Source: Trifolium pratense
Lineage: Eukaryota > Streptophyta > Magnoliopsida > Fabales > Fabaceae
DNA length: 64,000 nucleotides
Direction: 5' to 3'
Assembly (NCBI RefSeq): GCF_020283565.1
Contig: NC_060061.1
Span: 36,493,362 to 36,557,361 of the forward strand
Position numbers and translations under genes: made by a program. Of this stretch, positions 42,401 through 54,028 are shown one piece after another. Each line of letters begins with the position of its first letter. Position 1 is the first letter of the stretch. The notes under the pieces were generated by a model. That model searched no databases and had not been told where the DNA came from. It saw only the letters and a list, made by a program, of their open reading frames with translations.

Positions 42401-45400
42401 GATGATATTCTGATAGTTAAGTCCCTCAAAACTTAACAATTCTTTTTATAGATTCATGAAACAAAAATGCCCGACTCCCTCGTATACAAGTTACTGAAAA
42501 ACAAAATAATGGTGCATTCCATAAAAAAATTAAAAACTGTGTTGCATGAATCAAATCTTTGAAGAGAACGAACATAAGGGCGATTCTCATTGTGAAAAAC
42601 ATAGTAGAGTCCCACCTCATGTGGTTTGAGTATAGGTGGAGAAGCTTTGTAGAGGTACCAGTAGTAAGTAAATGGTAGACTATGTGAGGACAGTTCAATA
42701 TTTATTAATTAGCGGTAAAGGCAGATCAAAGAAAATTATGGCCAAACTTTCAAGTGAGATTTGAATTAAATGATCTATCAAGACATGATTTCTCTGTTAT
42801 CAAAAGCGGCCGGAGCGGCTACTCCCAGACGAGATTAAGCGTCGCGAATGGAGGAAGCAGGTGACGCAGCCTGTTTCACGGGCGATATAACGGATCGGGT
42901 CGGATCTGGAGTTGCACATCGTATGGATTTAGGGAAACAGCGGTTTTCTCTGGCCATTTTCTCTTTCTCGCAATTTTCTCTGCCTCTCCCATCTCTCCGT
43001 GTAGTCGTCGGAGAAGAAATTAAAGAAGCATAGTGAAGATGAAGAAGAAGGATGAAGATGCATTGCACAGCGAAGGTGGCGGTGGCTACTGAGAGAGAGG
43101 AGAAACTAGGGTACAATGAATTTCTCTTGGTAGATAAAGGATGTTTCATAATAGGAACGGGTCTAGTGACCTAACTAGGGTATTAGACGATTGGGCTAGG
43201 CCCATATTAATTTAAGTAAATAATGGCATGAACTAATTTCTGATACGTACCAATATGATATTCAGCAATATAACAGTGAAAACAGAACAAAGAAAGTAAA
43301 TAGAGAGTTTTATTAATACTGAAAACGATGGAACAAGTACAGAAAAAGGGTATTCTCAATCCCTAGTCCTGACAAGAGCTGAGCTCCTAATAGGAAGTTA
43401 ATACCTCCTATCCATTCTAGAATAATACAATAATCCAAGATAGCCCTTACAATTTCCCCACCTGCTCCTTATATCATGGAAAGGAATAACAGAGTGCTCT
43501 CCTCACTCTTAGGCACGTCACCTCAATGTAACTAACTAGCCACTATTACCCATTTTACCCTTTCTTCTAGAATACACTATCCAAGGCTTGGGTCCACTGG
43601 TTACATTGTGAATCAGCTGCTGTTGTGGCAATTCTTCAGTAAGCTGGGGCCTATCAATACCTCCTTCTATATTGACCTTGTCGGTCCTCAAGGTCAAATT
43701 TCGGGAATTGGCTCCTGATCATAATTTCATCTTCCCAAGTAGCCTCTTCTGCAGATTTTCCTTTCCAATGAGTCAAGACCTGTTTGACTTCTTCATCCTG
43801 TTGCTTCACATTTCTAGTTGCCAACACTGTCACAGGTTCATACATCTCCACTGACTCCTCTAGTAAATCTGGTAACTCCTCTTCGTGGTAATTGCCTACT
43901 GCCTTTTTTAACAATGAAACGTGGAATACTGGATGAACTCTAGATCCTTCAGGTAATTTCAACTTGTAAGCCACTGCTCCAATCTTTTCTATAATGGGAT
44001 AGGGTCCATAATACCTGGCTGCCAGTTTTGCATTAATTCTTGTTACCACAGACTGCTGTCTATGGGCTCGAAGCTTGACAAATACCCATTCTCCACATAC
44101 AAAACTCCTATCAGTTCTTTTCTTGTTAGTCTGAACCCTCATTTTGTCTTGAGCTCTCAACAATTGACTTTTAAGCTGATAGAGACTTGAATTGTGTAGT
44201 GGGCCTTGATTATGATCCTAAGCCCAACGTAAGCGTGAGAAAGGAAAGAATGATGAGGTGGCAAGTAATAGTAACTATATAAAGAGTAGCAAGAGAAAAG
44301 AATAAGTTAGCCTAGTTTTTCGGTTAGAATTATGGGATCACCATCTTGGTGATTTGGGAAGCTTTTTAGCTTTTGGGACTGATAGCTACTACTATCAGTT
44401 TGTTACCTTTTTATTTTCTTATTTCACCATTGCTACACATTGTAATTGTTTCCTTGTTTCATTAATACAATTGCTATTTCCCTTTTCATATCCATTTTCT
44501 CTACTTTTGTGATCTGAGCCCTATCATCTCCAGTGCTGAATTGCTAAGACCACTGCCATTAACTCTTTCTCATAGGCAGACTTAGTCAAATTCCTAACAC
44601 CAAGAGCCTTACTAAAATAAGCTATGGGCCTCTTGTCTTGCATCAATATGGCCCCTATACCACCTCCTGAAGCGTCACATTCAATCATAAAACTCTTAGA
44701 AAAATCAGGCAGAGCCAAAACAGGAGCTGTTGTAAGCTTCTTCTTCAACTCATCAAAAGAATGTTGAGCTTCCATTCCCCATTTAAAATTATCTTTCTTG
44801 GTAAGCTCAGTTAGAGTTCTAGCAATTTTCCCATAATCTTTTATAAACTTCCTGTAATAACCTGTTAATCCTAAAAAACCCCTCACACCTTTCACATTTT
44901 TAGGTTGTGGTCACTGTGTCACACTAACAACCTTCACAGGATCTACAGCTACTCCATTACCATTAACAGTTTTTTGAGCAAAATAGCAATTTTTTTCTAT
45001 TAGCTACTAAACTGTGAGCAGACAACAAGTTCAAAACCTCCTTCAAATGCATCAAATGAGTTTCCCAATCTCTACTATAAATGAGTATATCATAAAAAAA
45101 AAAACCAACACATGTTTTCTTAACAAGGGACGAAAAATATCATTCATTAGACTTTGGATTGTAGAGGGGGCATTCGTGAATCCGAAAGGCATCACTAAGA
45201 ACTCATAGTGTCCCTCGTGTGTCCTAAATGCAGTCTTATGAATGTCAGAATCTCTCACCCTAACTTGGTGGTAACCGGATTTCAAATCTAATTTTGAAAA
45301 AAAAGGGCTCCATGTAATTCATCCAATAATTCCTCAATAACAGGGATAGAGAATTTATCAGGGATGGTTACCTTATTAAGGGCTGTGTAATCAATACACA

Positions 45401-48400
45401 TCCGCCACGTATTGTCCTTCTTCTTGACTAGAATCACCGGACTAGAGAAAGAGCTCATGCTGTGGCGTATCACTCCTGTGGAAAGCATTTCTTTGATCTG
45501 CTTCTCAATTTCGTCCTTGTGGTGGTGAGGGTAACGATAAGGCCTCACGTTAATTGCTCCTTGCCCTTCAACGAGATTAATCACATGTTCTTTGTTACGT
45601 TTTGGAGGTAACCCTGAAGGTGATTGGAATACTTGTTCGTATCTGCTCAATAGAGAGTGGATTCTCTCAATTTGTTTTTCCTCATGTTCCTCAAGTTTGC
45701 CAATCATCACCTTTGAATTCACCTTTTTTCCTTTTCTTCTTTCTCTCTCTTTTCAAATCAAGGGTTGAAAATAAAATTTACACTCATGTTAATGGAGAGA
45801 ATCCTCTCTCCTGCTCAATAATAGGTGTTCCAACTCTTTTTGTTGTTCTCCAGACAATTCAACATTATTAACACTATTGGGCCCTGTTTTCTCCAGCCCC
45901 CATAGCACATTCTGTATAGTGGGCTTGGGCTTACTCAAAATGCTTTGTAAAGCAACTCCTGACTTCCTGCACCCCCCTTCTCCTCTAAGAGTCACCCATT
46001 TTTTATTCATCCAGAAACTAATAGTTTGTTGCTTCCAATTAGTAATGGTATCCCCCAAGGTTTTAAGCCACTCCATTCCTAAAACCACATCAATACCTCC
46101 TAACTCAAATAGATACATCATACATATCTGGCCTTAACTTATAATCTACTTATAATCTTCAATGCACACTTCCATTTCTTTACATACCCCCTGTGTTAGG
46201 ACTTGACACCCATCCCCTAATTTGACTTTCATTTGGGATGTGGGCTCAATGGGCCAGTCCATTTGGTGTACCAATTTTTGAGCAATAAAGTTATATGTTG
46301 CACCACTATCCACCAATATCAACACCTCTACCCCTTGTATACCTTGTATGGTTCCTTGGAATTTCACAGTTTGGGGAGTCTCATACTCAATGTTATGCAA
46401 ATTGAGCACACTCATCTCTCCCTTTTCTTCTTCATCACTCTCCTCTACCTCCACAGCCAACAAATTTGCCTCGTCTTCCTCTTCTCCTTCATCATCTACT
46501 ACCAAAATTCTAAGTTGTCTATCAGGACATTTGTGCATTGGGTGGACAGTTGTCTATCAGGACATCTTGTTTCCTCTCCATCAATTCATTGTAAGATAAG
46601 TGTGTGAACCCCCTATCACGTGGCCCACTTCTTTTCCTATCTCCTTGGGCCTGATTTTCAGTCTTTGACCCACTAATTCCACTCTTTGACCTCCATTCAG
46701 CCCATTATCTCTGCCCTTAACTAATACCCAATCAGATCCTCCCTTACCTCCTCCCTGATGTCTATTCCGAACTGGCCCATATCCAGATCTAGGCCCACCG
46801 TTCAAGTTTGACCCATTACTTCCTTTCACTTCTCTCTCCACAGCTCGAGTAACTTGCAGAAGCTTTGTTCTACTCATTTCTCCCATGGCTGCCAAACTCC
46901 TCACCTTCCCTCTAATCTCAGTTTTTAACCCATCAAGAAAATACCCACAAAATTGCTTTTCTGGGAGTTTTGGGATCTGGGCTATCAAATATTCGAACTC
47001 AGTGATGTACTCTTCAGCAGTACCTTCTTGCTTCAACTCCGTTAACTGTTCGTATACATCCCCTTCACCGTGCCCGCCGTATCTCTCCATCAATGCTTCC
47101 CAAGTCAATGTTTCATCATCCTCAATTAACGAATTGAAGAAATGAATTGTTGAACCTTCCATACATATCTGGGCCAAACTCACCTTCACTTCCAGTGACA
47201 TTCCTTGGATGCGAAAATACATTTCAGCTCGCGATATCCAACCCAGCTGGGTCTTCTCCGTCAAACGAAGGGAGCTCCACCTTCTTGACAGATTGACGGA
47301 ATTCCGTCATTGCATCCACTTGCGAACCATCGGAACTCGCTCCGATCTTCTTCTCCAATGCAGCTGGTGGTGTTGTTCTCACAACAACGCTAGCGCTACC
47401 TTCATCCATCACCACCGATTTACCCATACACTTTTCCAACATCGTGACGAGACTCGTGTGATTCTCCTTCACCGTATTCTGAACGTCCGTCAGGTCGGAC
47501 CAAATTGATAAGTACCTATATGATATTCAGCAATATAACAGTAAAAACAGAACAAAGAAAGTAAATAGAGTTTTATTAATACTGAAAACGATGGAACAAG
47601 TACAGAAAAAGGGTATTCTCAATACCTAGTCCTGACAAGAGTTGAGCTCCTAATAGGAAGTTAATACCTCCTACCCATTCTAGAATAATACAATAATCCA
47701 AGATATCCCTTACAATTTCCCCACCTGCTCCTTATATCATGGAAAGGAATAACAGAGTGCTCTCCTCACTCTTAGGCACGTCACCTCAATGTAACTAACT
47801 AGCCACTATTACCCATTTTACCCTTTTTTCTAGAATACACTATCTAAGGCTTGGGTCCACTGGTTACATTGTGAATCAGCTGCTGTTGTGGCAATTCTTC
47901 AGTAAGCTGGGGCCTATCAATTTCAAACACCAAAAATAAAAATTTATCTTTAATTTTTCATTTCTATTTATACAAAAGATATTTTTTCATACTTTTTTGG
48001 TCCTTAATTAATAATATATTTTTTAGTATTTTTGTCTGCGTCGTTAAAATAGCGCTCACTGACTCACTCCGCTGCCCGCTCCATTTTTTGGGCACGCCGC
48101 ACCGCTTTCCGAGATTGATAACATAGCATGATTTATGATAGGACATTATGGCATTGTTTGCATCATGTCCCCTGCCTCACCTTGTGGGAAAAAGGTTTTA
48201 GTCATTATATGCTTGCCGATGATTTTTTTCATAACATTTTCATATTACTCTTCTCAATACTATAATAGAAGATTTATCATCACTACTAACTAAAATGAGG
48301 TTTAAGTAAGTTGACATTATATATAGGAAACAATCTTATGGAGATCAAACGTTACCCAATGAGGATTTCATTTTCCTTGTTAGTAGAAACTAGAAAGTTT

Positions 48401-49212
48401 GGGTTTGTACCTTATAATGATGCTATTCAAATGCAACCAAAGAAACTGTTGTATGTGTATGGGATTTTGAGGCAAGGGTTCCTTTAAATAAACTAGAAAC
48501 CTTAAGGATGAAGTGGAAAACTATTGGGAAGGGGAGATAGAGAAGGGACCAAGTTAAAATAATAAAACCCTGAAGACATGAAAAGGGTAGAGAATGAACA
48601 CACAAAGAATTCAAAGGCTAAATGTGATAATGATTTGTAATAACTATACTTGTGCATCACATGTTTATATATATATATTTGTTCAGAAACATTGGCTATG
48701 ATTTTTATGAACTATGTTGTTGCTTGCGACCTCTAATCTTATCTTACTCTGCAGAAGTAGACGCGGGATCCCCAAAAGACGACATACCATTGACACTGCG
48801 TGTAAGAGCTGCCATTGGAACCGCTCTTGGAGCTACTGCTGCTCGAGCAAAGTTGTTGGCGGACCAAGAAGACAGAGAGATTGAACATTTAGTAGCAACT
48901 ATAATTGAAGCTCAGGTAGCTAGCTCATTAATTTTTTATCCGCAATTTCTGTCTATTAGAATTTTTCTGATTCAGATATTCATCTTAGCACTCAGGGATT
49001 AATCAATTTTTCTTTGCTGATTTGTTAATTAGATGGAGAAGTTGCAACAAAAGGTTAAACATTTTGATGAACTTGAGCTTTTGATGAAAAAGGAACATGC
49101 TGAATTGGAAGACCTTAAAGATTCGATCTTGACTGAACGGATTGATGTGTTGCGGAGGACATTTAAGTCTGGTATCGCTAAATGGAAGGATTATCCTTGC
49201 GTTAAATCTTAG
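39459..49212 (+). CDS. SWI3A: SWI/SNF chromatin-remodelling complex subunit SWI3A
   Basis: Seven exons: 39459-39543, 39627-40165, 41193-41702, 42044-42204, 42326-42375, 48755-48915, 49033-49212; 561 residues (Arabidopsis SWI3A has about 510). Order of domains: SWIRM about residues 29-115 ([49 protein letters not shown]), ZZ-type zinc finger about 190-225 ([21 protein letters not shown]), SANT about 248-296 ([30 protein letters not shown]), and a C-terminal leucine-rich helical segment ([30 protein letters not shown]) for dimerisation. SWI3 proteins form the core of nuclear SWI/SNF complexes with BRM and BSH. The start is supported by [10 protein letters not shown], as in AtSWI3A. Exon 3 has a tandem acceptor (CACAGCAG). 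Intron 5 is 6.4 kb because of a gypsy insertion. Confidence 0.93.
39550..39578. repeat. (CT)n microsatellite in SWI3A intron 1
   Basis: An uninterrupted CT run just after the first splice donor. Confidence 0.9.
40655..40935. mobile_element. probable MITE in SWI3A intron 2
   Basis: The left end TTGTTTGGTTGGGAAAAATG and right end CTCTTTCGAACCAAACAAG are loosely complementary, with complementary G-rich and C-rich sub-terminal parts. Degenerate. Confidence 0.4.
43241..43656 (-). repeat. 3' LTR of the gypsy chromovirus
   Basis: Plus strand TGATACGTACC to GGGGCCTATCA. On the minus strand there is a TATA-like ATGATATAAGG and a polyadenylation signal AATAAAA. Confidence 0.93.
43654..47472 (-). pseudogene. 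decayed gag-pol of the gypsy chromovirus
   Basis: Pieces in order on the minus strand: gag 47472-46581 with a one-base frameshift near 47240 (after SFDGEDPAG, continuing [14 protein letters not shown] in the next frame); protease at 46538-46146 ([14 protein letters not shown]) and 46121-45789 ([17 protein letters not shown]); RT at 45722-45052 ([34 protein letters not shown]), frameshifted in the T-run at the active site, where the first Asp of the catalytic pair appears lost (FFYDILIYS in the shifted frame); RNase H 44895-44524; and integrase GPY/F plus chromodomain at 44163-43654 ([28 protein letters not shown]). The integrase zinc finger and D,D,E core are absent. Confidence 0.88.
44195..44526 (+). 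repeat. LTR of another retrotransposon replacing the integrase core
   Basis: 332 bp from TGTAGTGGGCC to GAGCCCTATCA, with a TATA box (CTATATAAAGAG, about 44276) on the plus strand. Its flanks are not a duplicated site: the left flank is integrase C-terminal sequence and the right flank is RNase H. A plain solo-LTR insertion is therefore excluded unless followed by deletion. Edges are inferred from the coding breakpoints. Confidence 0.6.
47506..47919 (-). repeat. 5' LTR of the gypsy chromovirus
   Basis: Plus strand TGATAAGTACC to GGGGCCTATCA, nearly the same as the left LTR. The base after it on the minus strand starts a TTTGGTCCGACCTG stretch that may be an unusual PBS. Confidence 0.93.
47925..48754. 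other. rest of SWI3A intron 5
   Basis: No coding sequence recognised. A GC-richer patch at 48030-48110 (CACTCCGCTGCCCGCTCC) looks like a relic of another repeat. On the left of the element, 42800-43145 is also GC-richer, with short ORFs on both strands that I do not recognise. Confidence 0.5.
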
Positions 49213-50022
49213 AGCCAATTTTGTATGTATCTCAGCATCTGTTGTATAGTTTTGGTGCCGTTGCCTATGATTGTACTATCGTTTTACACCAGAGCACAGA
49301 TAAGTACTGTAAAATTTGCACTATCATTGAACACTGTTAAATGTTCAACAGCCAAGAGCAAACTACTTTTAAGTTTTTATTTGGACAAATTGGATTATTT
49401 TTTATTATATAAATCCCCTATTTTCTAAAATATAGAGTGTCCTAAATTTAGAACTTATAACCTATTAAGTTTGTATGACAAAAAAACTTGGCCGGTAACC
49501 TTTGTCCTGTCTCGAGCTTATAGTTTATTTTTATTAACTTGTAATTTATTTTAATAAGCTAATTTCAATTAGCTTATAACTTTTCTCTCAATTTTGCCCG
49601 TCATCTTACATAAAAAAATACAATATAAATTCAATCAACCAATTTATTCATCGATAAACTATCTTATTTGTAATAAGCTCATTCATAAAACGACAAAATA
49701 TAAGAGAGATTGAAAATAGTGGTGCACTTTCGAGAATGAAATCACAACACATACGTAATAATACAATGAGAGGAGGTGATACTAGATAGACAAATTTTAC
49801 TTAAACAACAATATTGTATAAATACTATGTATATTGATAAGTGGTATGTATATTTATACATGGTCGAAATATAGTGTTGCTTTTGATCGGGAAATAGCAT
49901 TACTCCAAGCTTCAAAAGTCACATACATATATAGTAAAATACTATGTAAAACCATTGTTCCAAATTAAAAAAGTGAAGCTGGTGAAAACCCAAATTCACT
50001 ACTCAGCACCGTCCTTCTCAAT
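49213..50022. other. spacer between convergent SWI3A and HVA22-like genes
   Basis: The region holds the 3' ends of both genes. No further feature is recognised. Confidence 0.5.
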
Positions 50023-51069
50023 TCAATAAGCCTCCTGATCCCCCTGTTACCCACACAATAATTTTTAATCACATCAATTTGCATTAGAAATATAATAAAC
50101 ATGTTCTAATTAATCTCAACTTGATAAAATGAAAATCTTAGTTGAATATAATTAATGAACTCACTTTCTTAGGAAGGATAAAATCAACGAACTTTTTCTT
50201 GCTCTTGCTTCCACTGGGTGATAATTTTTTGTTCTGTTGCTGTTGCTGTTTCTCAGGAGGAGGAGGACGGTGGGGGACCCGGTGGTGCTCCTTCTCCGTC
50301 ACATATTTCCTTATATGATCTCTCACAAACCTCTCATACAAGTAAGCAGCTCCTTTAAACTGTGGCAACACCAACCATGCTGCTACCAATAGCTTCACAT
50401 CATACCAAATTGGTATCCTACAAATTTCCAATTCATATTTCAATTACATATTATTCCTACTATATACTATTACTAGGTAACAATAATTGTATAAAACAAT
50501 GTTTTAAAAATCGGATCAGATTGTCCAGTTCAACCAGTCAGATTAGGAACCAGACCTGACACCGGTCCAGACAACGATACAAAATTAGGGTCTTCATTCA
50601 TTCCAAAGAAAATTAAAAATAGAGTTAAAATTCTAACCACTCTAAAGCAGGTTGAGCAAGCATTTCCCCAAGGGTGAGAAAGGAATAGATTATCCAATAA
50701 GCTAGCCACTGTTCATCATCCAGCTTGGATGGACTTTCTATAGCTACCACCGATGCATACCTATAATTTTAATCATAATAATAAAACAACATAAATTAAT
50801 TAATTACTTCTGTTTCATATATATGTATCTTGGAGATGTAAGGTAGCAGTGTTGAAACTTACAAAGGGTACAATAACGTCAAAACCGGCCTGCAAATAAA
50901 TTACACATAGAAAAACAATCAATATAATATAGACAAAATTGAATTAATATATAGTATAGTATATATAGTAACGTAAATTTTGAAGATAGAAAAGGTTGCA
51001 TGGTTGTAAAGTGCATACATACCCAGCAAGAGAATGAAGCTGGGTGATCAAAGTCCACAACTTAGTCAT
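50023..51069 (-). CDS. HVA22-like protein (TB2/DP1/HVA22 family)
   Basis: Five exons on the minus strand: 51069-51023, 50889-50863, 50760-50638, 50417-50165 and 50043-50023, giving 156 residues. The TB2/DP1/HVA22 domain covers about residues 14-100: LAGPVLTLLYPLYASVVAIE, SKLDDEQWLAYWIIYSFLTL, WLVLPQFKGAAYLYERFVR. These ER proteins are reticulon/REEP relatives with hydrophobic hairpins that shape ER membrane and affect vesicle traffic; barley HVA22 is ABA- and stress-induced. The tail is hydrophilic, with a Pro run, five Gln and a Lys-rich end. The last exon encodes only GDQEAY and stop; if the preceding donor (AAAGTGAGTT) is not used, the protein ends VSSLIIFN at 50138. Exon 2 is only 27 bp. 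Closest to plant HVA22a/c-type proteins, which usually have 150-180 residues. Confidence 0.88.
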
Positions 51070-51480
51070 TTGTGTGTGTCTCAATTAGTATTTGATTTGA
51101 TTATAGCAAGAAGATTTAATTGAAGATGAAGAAGAAAACAAAGAAAACGGTTAGGTTGAGATTATACAACATAGGATAGGACGGTACCTTGTTAATTTTG
51201 TAATATAATAATAATGTTTGTTAATTTGAGGGACACGTGGGAAGAGAGGAGTTGGTATCGGATTCTGCCTTGGACGTGTAATGTTTATTTTAGCACCGTC
51301 CAAGTTGATAATTTTAAGTCATCTTATCTTAGTTTGTTTAATGATTAAGGTCAATTTTTATCATAGATAGGTTGGTTCTTTGCTTCCCTCCTTAAAGCAC
51401 AAGCCACGTATGAACACTGTTTAACAATACACAAGTATGTTGTTGACACGTGGTGATTTGTGTTTTCTCAATCCCAAACT
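51070..51480. other. HVA22-like upstream region
   Basis: AT-rich; it contains GACACGTGG at 51232-51240 and again at 51447-51455. The ACGTG core is that of an ABA-response element, consistent with the known ABA induction of some HVA22 genes, but this is only a motif match. Confidence 0.4.
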
Positions 51481-51482
51481 AC

Positions 51483-51520
<38 letters not shown>
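51481..51520. repeat. (GAT)n microsatellite
   Basis: About 12-13 uninterrupted GAT units. Confidence 0.95.
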
Positions 51521-51800
51521 GATAGTAGTAGTACATAGGTACATACTACATCAACTTGGAAATTAGTAGCCCCTTTATTGGAGTTAAAAATGGGATTTGT
51601 TTGGGTTGCATTGCATACCATAATTGGTGGCGGTTGGAGTAAATTGTATTGAATGGTCCATACATACTCCATATTTTAAGTTTGGTTTTTGGGAGTAAAC
51701 TTATTTCATATCATCGGTTGATATTAGGGATCACAATAGGTAGGGTATGGGTAGGGTATTATAGTACCCATTCCCATACTCGCACTTTAAAAAAAAAAGG

Positions 51801-51995
51801 TCATGCTAAACAGTGCTCCCGGGGCACTTGTTAAGTATACCTAAAAAAGAAATAAAAAATAAAATTTATATTGAAAAAACAACTTTTTGTACTTTTGAAG
51901 CATTGAATGCACGCATTTCGAGGCAGAATTTCTATTTTAACATGCTTAACCAGTGCCCACCAGTGCCCCGGGGCACTGTTTAGCATTTTCCTAAA
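51801..51995. mobile_element. MITE with inverted termini
   Basis: Left GCTAAACAGTGCTCCCGGGG and right CCCCGGGGCACTGTTTAGC are complementary apart from one indel. The surrounding sequence (TAGGGTATGGGTAGGGTAT before, TACCCGTACCCG after) is a degenerate second repeat. Confidence 0.75.
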
Positions 51996-54028
51996 AAAAA
52001 TACTCGTACTCATTCCCATACTCGCGTGAATAATAACCTTTATACCCCTTTCCATATGTTATGAGTACTTAAGTATCGATACCCGTACCCGTTACCCGCA
52101 TTTTTGCTAAAAATAAATCGATCAATTATGAAATATCATATCAATTTAATATAATTAATTTTTGCGGGTAATTACCCATACCCATGCCCGTACTCAAAAT
52201 GCGGGTTTTTATCCTACCCGTTATGAATAATTTTTGCGGGTACGTACTCGCTGGGTATGAGTCAAATTGTCTTCCCTAGGTGATATGATAGCGTCAATAA
52301 TACAATTTAGTTCTGTAAAAAAATTAAAATTAAAATTTAGTATCAATTCTAAGTTCTAACATTTGAGGATCAATCATATACAACATAACCGTCATAGCTA
52401 GTTATATATGGTTCACGAACAAACAACTATTTAAACACTTCTTACAATTGATTAATGTACACTTTAAGACACAAATTTCCATCACTATGTTGATAAATTT
52501 GGTGACTAAATAACTTAGAGATTCATTTAAAGACCAATTTATGTAAGTTGAAAAATCATGCTGCGACTGAAAATATGAAAGTGGTTATGGCAAAATCCAT
52601 GACCTTACTCATCATATTTTAAGCTGTTTTGGGGGTAGTTTTTGACAAAAAATCCAAATTGGGTCAGTATTTACTATCTGACTGTGTACTAATCTAAAGT
52701 TGCCACTTCATCCAAGACAATTTTTTTTAATAAAAAATACAGATATAAATAAGTTAAATCATTTTTAACTTCGAACTTGAACTCATGACTTCTAACTCTT
52801 TTAACCTTTCAGTTCAAATTATTTGAACTACTCACTCTATACATGTTTCTATTTTAACCCTTATAATTTGGATTTTTGTTTTGGTTTTTTATTGTAACTT
52901 TCAAACAATACTGAAGGATAATTTCAAACATTTAAAGGCCTGGGAGCAATGCAGGGACCAGAAGAACAATTTTCTTTGGTATTTTGTATTTTTGTCTTTG
53001 AATTGTATCCCCTGACTGGTAGCTAAGAAGTATAGCTCTGGACTTTTACTATGCCTAACTTCATCACTATGTTTTTCTACTTTTTTCCTTCAAAAATTTC
53101 TCACGTTACTATTACTTTATATTTTGTATTTGAATATTATTATAGTGAATAGAGAGAAAAAAAAAGTATTTTCACTGTTTCTATACAAATCTTTAAACAT
53201 AAGAAAGAAAAAGGTGGTGCACTTATTTAAAATTTAAAATAATAATTTATTTTGTTATGTCCTTCCCCCTCTCTTCTATCCAGAAAAATAATAAAAAATA
53301 TAAAAAATGTTGACACAGTATATAATTATATATCCAAATATGTCAACCCAATATGGGGGGTAGTTCACCCATATATGATATGACATATGAGGTAGGAGTA
53401 CACCAATTTCTTTACTTTACGATCTATATTAATTGGTTGACAGTTTTTATTTATTTATTTATTTGGGATTAGAAATTATTATTGTGTGAAAAATATATTT
53501 TTTTTATTATTATTTAAGTTAATTTATTTCTCTCACAAATCACGATGATATAGCTTGACGTGGAAGAAAATGTAAAAAACACCTTTGATTTTGTCTCCAT
53601 TTCCAAACCACTATCACTATTCTAAAGGAAATTAACATTATATCAGCACACACCATTATTTATGGCCAAAATTTCTAAACTAGAAATATGTCTAGAATCA
53701 CACACAATAAACACCTCATACATTTTTCTATTTTTACGTGCAAGTTAACGATCTATGTCTCATTACTATGTATGTTTTTATTATTATGAACACAAAATCT
53801 CCTCCTCTTTTTTTCCCATCTTAATTAAGCTACTCTTACCTAAATAATTATTCAATAGTTGTTACACCTACAAATTATACACACACTTCATTAAAGGAAA
53901 AAAAAACAACATGACATAGATTTATATGTAACATTACTTTTTTTTTCACTTTTCACTTTTTATATTTTTTGTATTGTACTATAGGCTTATAAAATTTCAT
54001 TGTGTGATTTGAGTTTTTCTTAATTTCA
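51996..54028. other. AT-rich spacer upstream of FATB
   Basis: No gene found. A block at 52050-52260 repeats the phrase TACCCGTA/GCGGGTA in both orientations. The last 100 bp are T-rich, as expected for a plant 5' UTR. Confidence 0.5.

Larger units (their letters stand above)
43241..47919 (-). mobile_element. Ty3/gypsy chromovirus inserted in SWI3A intron 5
   Basis: The LTRs (43241-43656 and 47506-47919) are flanked by the duplication ATTTC (43236-43240, 47920-47924). The element runs opposite to SWI3A: 5' LTR on the right, polypurine tract (AGAAGGAGGTAT on the minus strand) next to the left LTR. By eye the LTRs differ at about nine or ten bases plus a 2-bp indel. Internal coding parts are gag, protease, RT, RNase H and a C-terminal GPY/F plus chromodomain; the integrase core is missing and an unrelated LTR stands in its place. 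The combination of chromodomain and short LTR suggests a Reina-like chromovirus; lineage not tested. Confidence 0.93.

Noticed and set aside
44195..44526. Simple solo LTR insertion
   Set aside because: The two flanks do not share a target duplication and belong to different parts of pol, so deletion or recombination must have been involved.
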